Assembly: GCA_018292915.2 (NCBI GenBank)
Contig: JACVVK020000442.1
Coordinates: forward strand, 307,501-371,500
Direction of reading: 5' to 3'
Length of the DNA: 64,000 bases
From: Batillaria attramentaria
Lineage: Eukaryota > Mollusca > Gastropoda > Batillariidae
Shown here: positions 44,535-58,112 of the stretch, one piece after another
Layout of the letters: each line of letters starts with the position of its first letter
Position numbering within the stretch: position 1 is the stretch's first letter
Position numbers and translations under genes: made by a program
Notes under the pieces: generated by a model
Told to the model about the DNA's origin: nothing
Databases searched by the model: none
Seen by the model: only the letters and a program-made list of their open reading frames with translations

Positions 44535-45038
44535 AGTGATTCTTTTAGATCACTCCTCAAATGTTCGTAAAGTGAAAGGAAACGTTACGTCTCAAGTTAA
44601 TAATTAAATTACATAAAATTGCAAGGCAATTGATCTGTAAATAACTTCGATAAATAAAATCACGCTAAAGATCACTGTAGACAGACCAGGAGCCCCCGTG
44701 TATTGCCTGAACTGTTTGCGTTGTGTATCTCGGAGAAAACAATTCAATTAGTTCTGTCCTAATTTGGGAATTCAGTTTTGTTTTTATGTTCTCTAAACAT
44801 GATTTGAGCTGAAACCAAGTTAGTTATATCATTTTTTCTCTCTCCCGGGGAGCCGGAATAGCCGAACGGTAGAGCGTTGGACTCTTAATGCTCTGATCGT
44901 GAGTTCGAATCCCAACTGGGGCCAGAAACTTGTGCTGGCCTTTTTCTTGTTGCCCCGTCTTTGATATCACCCTTAGGTGGTGGAAAAGGACGTTAAACTC
45001 CCAAACACCCACCCATCCACCCTCTCTCTCTCTCTCTC

Positions 45039-45100
<62 letters not shown>

Positions 45101-46807
45101 TAAGTCCTTTGTGGCAGCCAACCGCCATGCAATACGTGACGTGCAGTACAGTCTACTCGTCATTCTCATGTCTTGTTCTCTTCTGATCCTTAAGCCGGGA
45201 TAGTCGAGCAGTAGGGCATTGGACTTTCAATACTCGGGTCGTGAGTTCGAATCCCGGCTGAGATCCAAAAATTTGTGCTGGCTTTTTCCTCGTTTCCCCG
45301 TCTTTGATATCACCCGTATGTGGTGTGAAAGCACGTTAAACCCCTCAAAAACCCACCCTCTTATGATGATTTCACGACAGCAGTCGTTTCCTACATAATA
45401 GCAGATGACAGTAGCGTTTTTATTATCTGTAGTTGATCAAAAGAAACGAACAGGTAAGTAGGCGTTGCAAGGGAGAGAACTGTGCCCTTAAGGGAAGAGT
45501 GATCACTAGATCTAGATCCATACCACTCTCTGGGGCATAGAGTCTTTCAGTGGAAAGTACCTCTGTGCACGGTGGGGAAATGGCGCTCACTGCGCTACCG
45601 TGACGGGCCTAAACTGTCTCGGTGCTCTCAAACACAAGGTCGCGCACTATGTCATCCTTGACCAGCTTTGAACCCAGAGGGATCCTCAATGGCGCAAGTG
45701 ATGGCAGCCTGTCTTCGGCGTGTGTCTGAATCAGAGACATACATAAGATGTCCCTGTCTGAATGGACAGATCTATTATTACATTCAGCCCTAGAGCACGG
45801 GTGTGTATGCTTTTGTAATCGTCTCTTATTCCACCACAAGGCAGGTACGTGATCGTCTGCACCGTGCAATAATACTTGCCTGTAGAGTGCAACACCTTGG
45901 CCTGTCAGAGTGCAACCCCCTTGCCGTTAACTCACATCCTGTTGGATCAGTGTACCACGTAAACAGTGCCATCAAAGCGCAACAATAATTGTCCGCTGGC
46001 AAAGATTCTGCCCAAAGGAAAAGTGGTCGGATATTCAAGACTTCGTTTCAAATGGAATCATTTGACACACAAGTCTTCGCTTTTCTAAAAAAATTTCGCC
46101 ATTTTTGAAAATGGCGCTGGCTGTAAGCAGTCACATTTTCACGCCCCGCCGAAAAGGGACTGCACTCTGGAGTCTAGATCCATACAGGCACAGTTCTCTC
46201 CCTTGCAGCCTCCACGTGCCTATTTCTTCCCTTTGAATAGCATTTTTCCATGCTACAACCACTACTTGCGTTTTAGCTGATCAGCTGACTCGTTCCCAAC
46301 TTTCCTGAGCGCCTGTCATGATGTTCCAGATTTCTTACGCGGCCACGTCACCGGCTCTGGGAGACAGGGAGAAGTACAAGACGTTCTTCAGGCTGGCGCT
46401 GGCCGACTCCGCCCTCGTTCCCGCCCGGAGACTGTTCATCAAGAGCTTCTCCTGGAAGACTGTGGCCGTGCTGTATGAAGACATGGAGATGTACTCGCTG
46501 GTACGTTGTAGCGGTTGTGTGAGAATCAGTGGGAAACTGATGTTTCACAATTGTTCTTATAGAGAAAATCTAAGAAATATTGTTCTTAAGCTATTAATGA
46601 TTCCTTTCACTGTGGTGTGTGAGGGATTGTTTAAAAGGATAGGTGGCGTGGAGGATGCGACGGGGGGAAAGGGGGGAGGGGGAGGGTGGTGGGGGAGGGG
46701 GGCGGGGTAGACGGGGTGGATGGGGGTTAGGGGTAGGGATGGGGAAAGAAACAAAGCAAGAAAGAAACAACCAGTCAACAAAGGAACAAAAATACCAGCT
46801 TATCCCT

Positions 46808-46847
<40 letters not shown>

Positions 46848-49262
46848 TAAGAGTACTACAGTAAGTCTTCGCTGTTTCAGGCGATGAACGTTGTGGGTGA
46901 GGACTTTGCCCATCACAACATCACCATCACCGCCTCCCTGTCTTTCAAGGACGCTCAGCAGGAGGTCCCGGATCAGCTCAGTAAACTGAAGGTCAGTGCT
47001 CCACCAGTCACTAGAGGTCATCCCCTGACTAGGTAAGCTAGGGTTTAATGTCCCCACCACATGAGTGACTTGAGACGGTCCAAACGTGCAGGTTATGGGG
47101 AGAAGCTGTACACACCCTCCAGACAACTCAGATCCTCCGCTGACACCCGCATCCTTCGCATTCTACAAGTTTAGTTGAAAACACTAAGTCAGCGAGCATT
47201 GCTCTACCACGGTCCAGTCATTTGGAACAGCCTGCCTTCCCATGTTCGCCATGCTGACTCTTTTAAAAGCGCTTTAAAATCCCATTTTTCCCGGCTGTAT
47301 TATATAGACTAAACTGATTGCTCTATCACTGTCACCATCATTATGTCGTGTTAGGATGACTGTGTGTATGTAACGTGTATTTAATGTGTATGTATTTAAT
47401 GTGTATGTATGTAATGCCACTTAGCTATTGTGAGGCGCCTAGATCTTCAGCAGGAGGTTGTGCGCCAGACAAATCCTCATTATTATTATTATTATTATTA
47501 TTAGGAGGGACTACTATCCTAGGGGAACAGGCAAACAGTACAACTGAACACGATGCTGTCCAGTCAGACTGGGGAGCCTCTGATTTGATGTATCCTTAAA
47601 GATACATCCTGTAGGTTCTTTAGGTTCACAGACCGACCCAGGCTTACAACCGTGACAAGAACATGATACCATTTAGAAGTGTGCAAAATACGAAGCATTT
47701 CGGGGCTGTCGTTGCTAGGATATGAGCCAAAACGCGAGCCAAAACATGCGCCTGTCGCCTATTTCACTTTCAAGTGAAGTGGCGCGTTTGTATGAAACAG
47801 ACTATAGCTACGGTCAAGTGGCCCTCGCAGTACCACTCGCACGTGGTCACTGGAGACATTACAAGTTCACAAAGCTCTAAAATAGACTGTGGGAGGACCA
47901 CTGACTCAATAGTGACAGCATCTGTGTAAAACACGGTGAGAGTTGGTCTTCCTGCCAGGTGCCGTTTAAACTGTGTTGGACCTGTTACATAAACAGATCC
48001 AGTTATACAACAAAAGGAAACAGCTGCTCTGTGCAACGGAATTGTCTCGCCTGACTAGACCCCACTGTTGTAGTAAACCGAAGGTCACTGCCACACCAAT
48101 CACTAGAGGCCATTGCCTGACCAATCACCATTGTTGTGCTAAACTGAAGGTGATTGCCCATGCATGCACCAATCACTAGTGGTGTTAGTAAAGTGTAAGT
48201 CGGCGCTCGACCAATCATCATTGCTGGTAGAAGAGACTCGTTCAGTCTCCGACCAATCACCGGTGTTGTACAGTAAACTGAACGTAAGCGCCCGCATGGG
48301 TAGTCACCATTGTTACAGGAAACTGAAGGTGAGTATCGGACTAATCACCAGTGTTGTTTAGTAACCTGGACGCCAGCCAATCCATAGCCGTCATGAGAGG
48401 GTTATAATGCATGATGTGCACACGTGTAATCTTGACACTTTCGTGTATGTATGTATGGAACGATGTAATCTGTACCTATGCATGTTATGTTTGTGTATAT
48501 ACCTTAACGTTTTTGTCTGCTGTTCATATATGTACAAAACACTAAAAACAGAATGTAAAAACAAGAACACAAGCAGAAACAAGAAAAAATGGACGCCAGT
48601 GTCGGCATGGCTTTACCAATCACCATGGTTTGGTTATTTCTCTATGAAATGTCTGATTTATCAAAAGAAATGCAACGCCGTACTAACAAACAAACAAACA
48701 AACAAACAAACTTCGTGACTGTCAAATGAAATCTGTCACAGTCACACAATTTGCAGCACTTTTGAACCTCGCAACAATGCACTCGCACTCGCATCGACCA
48801 GCCTTTAGATACCACGGAGAAATATCGCAGTTTGCAGCCTTTTTTTATTTTTATTTTTTTTAACTCCATCACGCAACACTCTCCAGACCAGGCCGACGAG
48901 ATCTGATGTTACCCACTGGATTTCGGTCTCCGAAATCACATCCATTTCCTCTGACCAGTATTCACGAGGGTGTCTGGGTGCTGGGTGCTGGGTGTGTCAA
49001 ACAAAAGTTGCTGTTTCAACCCGTACGGTAGGACGGTATTCATAACCAACATTTGTTTACGGGGGGAGAATGATGTGTTAAGTATTTTACATAATCTGTT
49101 TTGTGTTTGCTAGGAGCTGGATGTACGAATCATTCTGGCAGCGTTCACTACCGCCTCAGCGAGGCAAGTGTTTTGTGAGGTTTGTTTTTGTTTACAACGA
49201 CTACTTTTCTATGTTAGCTCGCAAACATACTGTGTCATAGGCCACCATCACACACGCGCGCG

Positions 49263-49333
<71 letters not shown>

Positions 49334-52300
49334 TAACTCACACGTGAAATGATTCAGGCAAATGAACATGTAACATAAGGCAGCCTTCAATACACGAGAC
49401 AACAAGATGGTCTTCTGCACCAGTTTGCCAATATTTCCAGAGTGTTTTAAGTTACTTTCTTTATTTACCCTGCCATGCAAGATTTGAATGTACAGAATGA
49501 AATTTAATGGATGTAACTGTTGGCGATTTCACGGCTACACGTCGCGTAAAACTACGGCATTTAAAGTCTAACTTGTTCACTGTGTCTCATCTTTCGGGTG
49601 AATTCTCTAACCACGTATATAAGTTTTACTTGTTGTGCTCTTTTCAACGTAATACTGTTTACTGCTTGACGGTGATCCGGCTTCACTGAAAAAAAAAAAA
49701 AATGTTTCAACCAATTCTCTAACCTTTCAAACCACCTCAGGTAAACAGCAAACCGACGTAACTCTGGTTTTTCCCCTCCAAGTCTAATGGCATTTCTACA
49801 TTCACTTTCGCGATTTTATTTTTAAAATTCTGAACACGTTCGACCACGAGAGTTGCAGTATCTTGATAGAAAGTTCACATTCATTATTGTCGTTATTGTC
49901 GCAATTTTGACGGTGAAAGAGTTAATTGAAAATCGCGAACATTTTCACTCTGCCGAGAGCACCTCTATAAGCATTCTTGAACATTTTGCGTACCATGTAG
50001 GCGTACCATCAGGGTTTATATGGACCTCGCTACGTGTGGCTGGTGATGGGAGGTGTCAAGACAAACTGGTGGAGAGACTACCGGGGGACAAACTGTACAG
50101 AGGAGCAGCTTGCCGCCGCTGTGGATGGGTGCTTCGCTGTGGCCTCACTCAACACGCTGCTTGGCAATCAGAAATCTGTCGCTAACCTCGTAAGTTGGCC
50201 AGATGTCGGCCTTGTTGATTTCTTGTATTTTATTTGATTTCGTTTTCGTTTATTTTCTTGTATTTTTTAAAACTATTATTATTATTTTTTTTTTTTGTTA
50301 ACCTATCGCACAGATCCGATGTACATTAAAAGCATCGCTATTGGCATGTGGAGACAGGGCACGAGTATTGTACTGAGGACCTGTTCCAGGGCCCGTATAT
50401 AAAAGTCGAGGTTATTTTAACCCACGGCTACGGGCCTAACCCAGACTAGGACAAAAGAAACCCAAAAGCAAAATTAGATAAAAAAAAAAAAAGGAAGCGA
50501 AGAAAGGAATGAAAAAAAATCCTTCTATAACGACTTAGGCACCTTCCTGGAATGGGCCAGCTTCCTGATTTAAAACAAACAAACAAACAAACAAACAAAC
50601 AAACAAACAAAAGAGAAACTTTAACCCTAGGGCTAGTTTAGGTCGATGTTAGGCCCTAACCCGGGGCTAAAAGCCCTAACCTCGACTATTCCATACGGGC
50701 CCTGATTACTGTTGATCTTTCCTGGTAAAACTTTGCAAAGCCACACACCTGATGCTGTTGGTGTTTTACTCGATCCTTGTTTACATTTGAACCATTTATG
50801 ATAGGTTATAATCAGATTTCATGGACATCAATGCCATTTATGGGGGATAAACATTAGTTGTGAAGGTCTGTGAAAAATTGTTTGTTAGGCACGTGACACT
50901 AGAGCTTTCGCGATCTTGGACCTCAGGGAAATTATTGCTCGCAAAAATACACTTTGTTTAGGGAAGTTAGTCTAACCATTGTCTAGGTAAGTTTGTCTAA
51001 CCATTGTCTAGGTAAGTTTGTCTAACCATTGTCTAGGTAAGTTTGTTCAACCATTGTCTAGGTAAGTTTGTCTAACCATTGTCTAGATAAGTTTGTCTAA
51101 TCATTGTCTAGGTAAGTTTGTCTAACCATTGTCTAGATAAGTTTGTCTAACCATTGTCTAGGTAAGTTTGTCTAACCATTGTCTAGGTAAGTTAGTCTAA
51201 CCATTGTCTAGGTAAGTTTGTTCAACCATTGTCTAAGTAAGTTTGTCTAACCATTGTCTAGGTAAGTTTGTCTAACCATTGTCTAGGTGAGTTAGTCTAA
51301 CCATTGTCTAGGTAAGTATGTTCAACCATTGTCTAGGTAAGTATGTCTAACCATTTTCTAGGTAAGTTTGTCTAACCATTGTCTAGGTAAGTTTGTCTAA
51401 CCATTCAATGGTTACCTAGACAGTGATTGTCTAGGTAAGTTTGTCTAACCATTGTCTAGATAAGTTTGTCTAACCATTGTCTAGGTAAGTTTGTCTAACT
51501 ATTGTCTAGGTAAGTTTGTCTAACCAAACTATCGATTTTTTTCAGACAACAACAGAGTTCATAAAGGCGTATCAAGAGAATAACGGGAGCCAACCGATGG
51601 GGTTTTTCGCCGCAACAACGTACGACACTGTCTGGACAATTGCACTTACCTTGGGCACAGCTATTTCACAGTGGCGTCAGGCGAACCAGTCAGTCCCGCC
51701 CCTACATGCATTGAACTATTCCGACCTGTCTCCCATACGTGACAAGTACATGGACATTATAGACAACACGGATTTTCTAGGCGTCTCGGTGAGAAAACAA
51801 ACGTCTTCTTCTCAGTTTTGTTTAACGAATAAGTTCATTTTTTTTTTGCTGATTATTTCTGAAGTCATTATGTGCCATTTGTGCTGAGAGTGTTGTGAAT
51901 GATTGTATGAGATGACTGATTGATCGACTGATCTGATTTTCATGTTTGTAATTTGTGTTTTGGGGTTTTATGTATCAGTATTACAATTACCCGCTGATGT
52001 GACAAGGTGGTAAGGTGGGCGTGGTTTGTCAATTTTATTGAATAATTTATGCTTATGGTTATGTGAGCCTGGACCAAAGGAATTTTCCAGCCATGGGATG
52101 AATAAACATATCTTTATCTTTATAATGAAAACTCATTTGAATTACCAAAGGAGTGATTTTTGAACACCAAAGGAGTGGTTTCGGAACACCAAAGGAGTGG
52201 TTTTGGAACACCAAAGGAGTGGTTTCGGAACACCAAAGGAGTGGTTTTGGAACACCAAAGGAGTAGTTTTGGAACACCAAAGGAGTGATTTTTGAACACC

Positions 52301-55300
52301 AAAGGAGTGGTTTCGGAACACCAAAGGAGTGGTTTCGGAACACCAAAGGAGTGGTTTTGGAACACCAAAGGAGTAGTTTTGGAACACCAAAGGAGTGGTT
52401 TTGGAACACCAAAGGAGTGGTTTTGGAACACCAAAGGAGTAGTTTTGGAACACCAAAGGAGTAGTTTGGGAACACCAAAGGAGTGGTTTGGGAACACCAA
52501 AGGAGTGGTTTTGGAACACCAAAGGAGTAGCTTTGGAACACCAAAGGAGTAGTTCTGGAACACCAAAGGAGTGGTTTTGGAACACCAAAGGAGTAGCTTT
52601 GGAACACGAAAGGAATAGTTTTGGAACACGAAAGGAGTGGTTTTGGAACACCAAAGGAGTAGTTTTGAACACCAAAGGAGTGGTTTTGGAACACCAAAGG
52701 AGTAGTTTTGGAACACCAAAGGAGTGGTTTTGGAACACCAAAGGAGTGGTTTTGGAACACCAAAGGAGTAGTTTTGGAACACCAAAGGAGTAGTTTGGGA
52801 ACACCAAAGGAGTGGTTTGGGAACACCAAAGGAGTGGTTTTGGAACACCAAAGGAGTGGTTTTGAACACCAAAGGAGTGGTTTTGGAACACCAAAGGAGT
52901 GGTTTTGGAACACCAAAGGAGTAGTTTTGGAACACCAAAGGAGTGGTTTTGGAACACGAAAGGAGTGGTTTTGGAACACCAAAGGAGTAGTTTTGGAACA
53001 CCAAAGGAGTGGTTTTGGAACACGAAAGGAGTGGTTTTGGAACACCAAAGGAGTAATTTTGGAACACGAAAGGAGTAGTTTTGGAAACCAAAGGAGTAGT
53101 TTTGGAACACCAAAGGAGTGGTTTTGGAACACCAAAGGAGTGGTTTTGGAACGTTGTTCTAACACTGGAATTTTTTTTTTTTTGCCCATTCTGATCTTGG
53201 GGGTGGAGGGGGTGGGAGGAGAGGGATGGAGAATAGCGGACATTGAAGTGGTATGGATGTCATTTGTGCATATATTTATTTGATGAAATGCATTTTTTGC
53301 ACATAATTTACAATAATAGGTTTCTGTGTTCAGTTGCATGAAAAACTAACGTCTCATCCCGATTTGACGTAATCTATGAGCCGACGAACGCTTTCTTTCA
53401 ACACAGAGTAAAATATGACTTGGCGTGGTAATCTGCCGTCCTGAATTTGTGCTAGTCACTTGAATGCGCCGTATTGTAATCTTCTCACCAAGTTTTTCCC
53501 CCAGTGAGAGCTTCTACTTCACCATTTGACCTTTTAGGTCATTTCACCATAATTGTATCCGCCACTGTTCGGTGAAATCCCATAAAAACCAACCTCTGGT
53601 GACAGATGAGCCTTCGACGACACCTCATCCGTCCGTCCCTTGAAAAGAAAAGAAAAGCAGAAAAAAAACCAAAGAAACATAGCAGCGAACAGGAAAACGA
53701 AATTCCAAGTAGAAGAGAATCTCTATGTGACCGCGCGGGTGCTTAAACAAATGTTGGTTTTCGATCACTCTCCGTCCCCAATATTCTGTCTCTTCCCTGG
53801 CCCCCGAATCCCATTTAGATGATCCCGGTTAGTTGTCGTTCACTCGTCCCTGTGCACTTTTAGCCCTCGTGTCTTTAGCTCGGGCTTGGAGGGTATTTCC
53901 TGGCTTCAGCGCGTGAATAGAGGCAGCATGCTGACAGCTGGGGTCGGAAAGAAAGGTAGAGGGTTCTTGTCAAAACAGGAAAGAGAAGACTGGCGGAGGT
54001 GAAAGAGTCGCTAAACGCAGACATGGCTGAGGCACGTTTAGAGAGAACCGGACGAGGGGCATTTTAATGTATGGGGGAGAAACCAGAGTATCAAATACAT
54101 GCTTGACGTGCACGTAGTTTGGGAACGCAAGACATTGAGGTATCAGGGACGCCTCGGACAGTTATTTCCTCTCAGAAGCGGAGGTTTTGACGTCATAGCG
54201 TGCTGATCTCTCTCTCTCACACGCGCTCGCGCACACACACGCACACACACGCGGTGCCAGGTTGGGAGCGGACACGGAGCTGGTAAAATGTAAGAGTTTG
54301 CATCTGAACTTGCGTAATCTTTATTTTTTAAAAATATTTTTGTTTGGAGTGGAAATTAACACACAAAGAAGGCCGATTGGAAATTTAATTTGTCCCCCCC
54401 CCTCCCCCGTTTGTTGAAAGTCAAGCCCCATCGCGATGATTCAGACACTTCATGTGGCGTGTTTTGAAGAAGAACGGTCACGCGCATTAGCTGATCCTTG
54501 TGAAAACTTTGAGTGGGTGTCTAATTTGAAGTGACACCCTTCAAAGTTCTGAGGCACGTACTTTTTGCAGCCATTCAATGTTGTCTTGCCAATCTAATTC
54601 CTCCACAAGAAACCATCCTGTTGTGAAAATTTTGTAATGTGTTTGTCACTGATTTTAAAGTTTTCTTCGTGGACAAAAATCCTTATCGAAATGTCTTCGG
54701 GATATAACAGGATGGAATAATTATGCGAAAAGGTCAAGACGGTAAAAAAGAAAATAATGAAAATGCCTGAAACTATTTTTTTAAAGAAAAGGAAAAAGTT
54801 ATGACTGCGAAGTGGTTACAAGTTAAGCAAATAAAAGCGACATAAAAGGGACAGAAACCACTTAATTTTCACAAAGGACGGCACGGGTCAACACAAACAA
54901 ATTAAAAAAAAAGATTGTTTGTGTCCTGAGGAAGGCGAAAGCCGAAACGTTGACCCGTGCCGTCCTTTGTGAAAGTTAAGTGGTTTCTGTCCCTTTTATG
55001 TCGCTTTTATTTGCTATTCTTTTTTAAATTCAGCTTGGTCATCCAGATGGTTAGATAAAGCGTTAGGCTTCAATGGGCAGGTGTGTATGTAAGGGAGATG
55101 GGGGAAGGGGGGTGGGAGGTGCGTGAGTAGCTTATCACCTCCCCACCCTATTTCTCACCCACAAATATCGTAATAACAAGTGCAGCAAATTTCATTATGC
55201 TCCCGTTTCGCGTCATTGAGTTTTGTGGGCGAAACGAAATAACTGCATTAATGAGAATAACAATAATTATAGCCACTGTTATTGTCTTCGTTCATAGAGC

Positions 55301-55698
55301 ACAAAAAATGTCATCCATCGGGGTGGTCGGTGGTCTAGTGGTTAAGAGACTTGTCACCAATGCGAGAGGTCAGAGGTTCGAGTCCCATTCGGGGCGAAGA
55401 ATTTTTCCTTCTCGTACGTGGCACCGTTCATTCGGGCCGATCGTCGGGGGTTCTCTCCGGGTACTCCGGCTTCCTCCCCCTCTGCTTTGGAAAATGTTCA
55501 GCCCACCAAATTTGAAAAATAAATGCAATTGTAAATTCCGAAATTTAAATAGCTGAGCTGACCCTTCGCACCACGTGATTGTAATGTGTTTATGTCCAGT
55601 ATGTGTGAGGATGCGTGTGATTCACGTGAGCGTGCGTGTTGGGTTCAGTTCGCGGCGCTTTGAGCCGATTCATGCAATTGGGAAAAGCGCCTATACAA

Positions 55699-55731
<33 letters not shown>

Positions 55732-58066
55732 CCACAGCCACAAAACGTGAACGAATGGAATTGAACGCAAGTCGCTGGAGTTTCTAAAGTTCATTGCAGT
55801 CTCCCAGGGTTTTGTTTCTTTGACCTTTACGTGTTCAGCTTGTAAGTCCTGGAAGATACCTCTCATTTTAAGCCTGATGGATATTTAAGTTTTTAGGCGA
55901 CGGATGGCGATGGTTAACGTGCTCACTTAATGTTGTGCGTACATGTGTACACGAAGGCGAGACAGCTAGCACCGTAAACGAATCTGTACATAATTTGATT
56001 CGTTTTGGTACGGGAAAAACTCCCACCAAATTCCTGCCCACCGGGGATTGTAACCAGCAGCGCAAGGATCCAAAGCCGGATGCCTTAACCACCAGACCAA
56101 ATACCCATAGATTTGTTTTTTGTTTGTTTGTTTGTTGTTTTCTTTCTTTAGTGAAAGCTTTGATGAAATTGTATTTACATAAATTAACAAGCGAAAGATT
56201 TTCTCGTGACTTGCAGATAAACCAGAGCGTCGTTTTGTTCTTACTGGGGACAAAATTAATGTCCTATACTTTTACACTCAGCAGCACATACGTCCTCTGT
56301 TGTAAATCTGTAGGAAGGCAAATGGTTTATGAGTGGGACTGGGGGGACCCATATAAGTGCTCCTCAACCAAGAACGTCAGTATCAACCAAGGAAGTCGGT
56401 ATCAAACCGAGAAAGTCTGTATCAAACACTTCTATGTCTTGTCCATTTTCAGGGTCCAGTATCGTTCAAAGGACCAGACAGGGAAGGCGTGTCTGTCATT
56501 TACCAGCTGCAAGGTAATATCAAGTTTTACTTGTCATATATATTCTAGGAAAGCTAAATTAACACGAATACAAGGTGAAGACAAAACTTGTCTTAGTCTT
56601 CTGTCTGAATGTTTTTTGTTTCGTAGCTTTCTTCGTTTCTCTTCACTTTCAGCCACCACCGCTCATTTTCCTTTGATGATGATGATGATAATATAGGAGA
56701 CTGATAGGGCGCTTGTACACGTACAACGGGGAGCCGGGGTGGCCGAATGGTAGAGCGTTGGACTTCTAATGCTCGGGTCGTGAGTTCGTATCCCGGCTGG
56801 GGCCAAATATTTGTGTTGGCTTTTACATCGTTGCCCCGTCTTTGATATCACCCGCATGTGGTGGAAAAGGACGTTAAACGCCAAACATCCACCCACCCAC
56901 CCTGTACACATACAACAGGTTCGAAGCGCCGTACATGCTGACAAAAACCAAAACAGGTATAGCCTGATTATGACACACCCGGCAGCATAACGTAACCACA
57001 AAGAATAAACAGTACACACCACCAACGAAGGCACAATACTCATAGAAAACAGCTTACATACACACTCACACACACTAAAGCAACATGTAGGCGGGTGGGT
57101 GGGTGGGTGTTTGGGAGTTTAACGTCCTTTTCCATCACATAAGGGTGATATCAAAGACGGGGCAACGAGAAAAAGGCCAGCACAAATTTTTGGCCCCACC
57201 CGGGTTTCGAACTCACGACCCGAGCATTGAAAGTCCAACGCTCTACCATTCGGCCACTCCAGCTCCCGCAACATGTAGGCAATGTACCAAACTGCAAGTT
57301 ACGTGGGAAAACAGCAGATATACTAGTTATCGATTTCAAATAGATGGGTTTTAAGACAGCGTTTGAAACTGGCTCTGGATTCTGCGTGTCTTAATGGCTC
57401 AGGGAGCTGATTCCACAAGGCTTCGGCCTGAAAAGAAAAGAATACTCCAAGTTTCGTCCCTCGCAGTTTGTCTTTGTGACAGCAGCTGGAGGTCGTTTTT
57501 CGTCAAGTAGTGCTTAGTGGTACAGGCAGTTTTCCCTCATGGTAAGATGAGGTTATTTTCGGAGGTGTTGTCAAGGGCGTAGCTTGAAAGGGTCTACTCA
57601 GCCTACTTGACCGTGGATCAATTCAGCTTGTCAGTATGGAATCTTGGAGCTCGGAGAAGTCCCATTTCAGTGTCAGTCTCAATGTTTTATGCGTTTGGTC
57701 TGATTCCACTTTGGTTATAACTGGTGTTTTTATGTAATTTATTAACTCTGGTGCTGCTGCGGCTGGAGTCATGAGAGAGAGAGAGAGAGAGGGAGGGGGG
57801 GTAGGAATTTAACGTCCTTTTCCACCACGTAAGGGTGATATCAAAGACTGGGCAACGAGAAAAAGGCCAGTACAGGGATTCGAACTCACGAGGCTGGGTG
57901 GGTGTTTGGGGATTTAACGTCCTTTTCCACCAAGTAAGGGTGATATCAAAAACTGTGCAACAAGAAAAAGGCTAACACAAATATTTGGCCCCAGCCGGGA
58001 TTCCAACTCACGACCCGACCATTGAGAGTCCAACGCTCTACCATTCAGCTATCCCGGTTCCCCCAG

Positions 58067-58112
<46 letters not shown>

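Larger units (their letters stand above)
34953..46329. other. Receptor intron 1 (11.4 kb)
   Basis: Holds the repeats listed between 36262 and 46206. Stretches 34953-36261, 36345-37226, 38137-39616, 41496-42184, 43339-44347 and 45353-45466 show only low-complexity patches ((AC)n at 39590-39614, (TATT)n near 39065-39092). Confidence 0.6.

Noticed and set aside
46086..46125. CGCCATTTTTGAAAATGGCG as a regulatory palindrome
   Set aside because: Similar AATGGC/GCCATT palindromes occur inside the repeat at 28231-28312, so it is more likely repeat-derived.
52059..53339. Minus-strand open frame of 426 codons with LLWCSK/TPLVFQN repeats
   Set aside because: It is the reading of the 22-bp minisatellite. 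Two more frames are equally open and the sequence is repeat-determined, so it is not a protein gene.
55935..56696. 253-codon + frame
   Set aside because: It overlaps a reverse SINE and intron, and only the 61 bp of exon G inside it match a family, in another frame.
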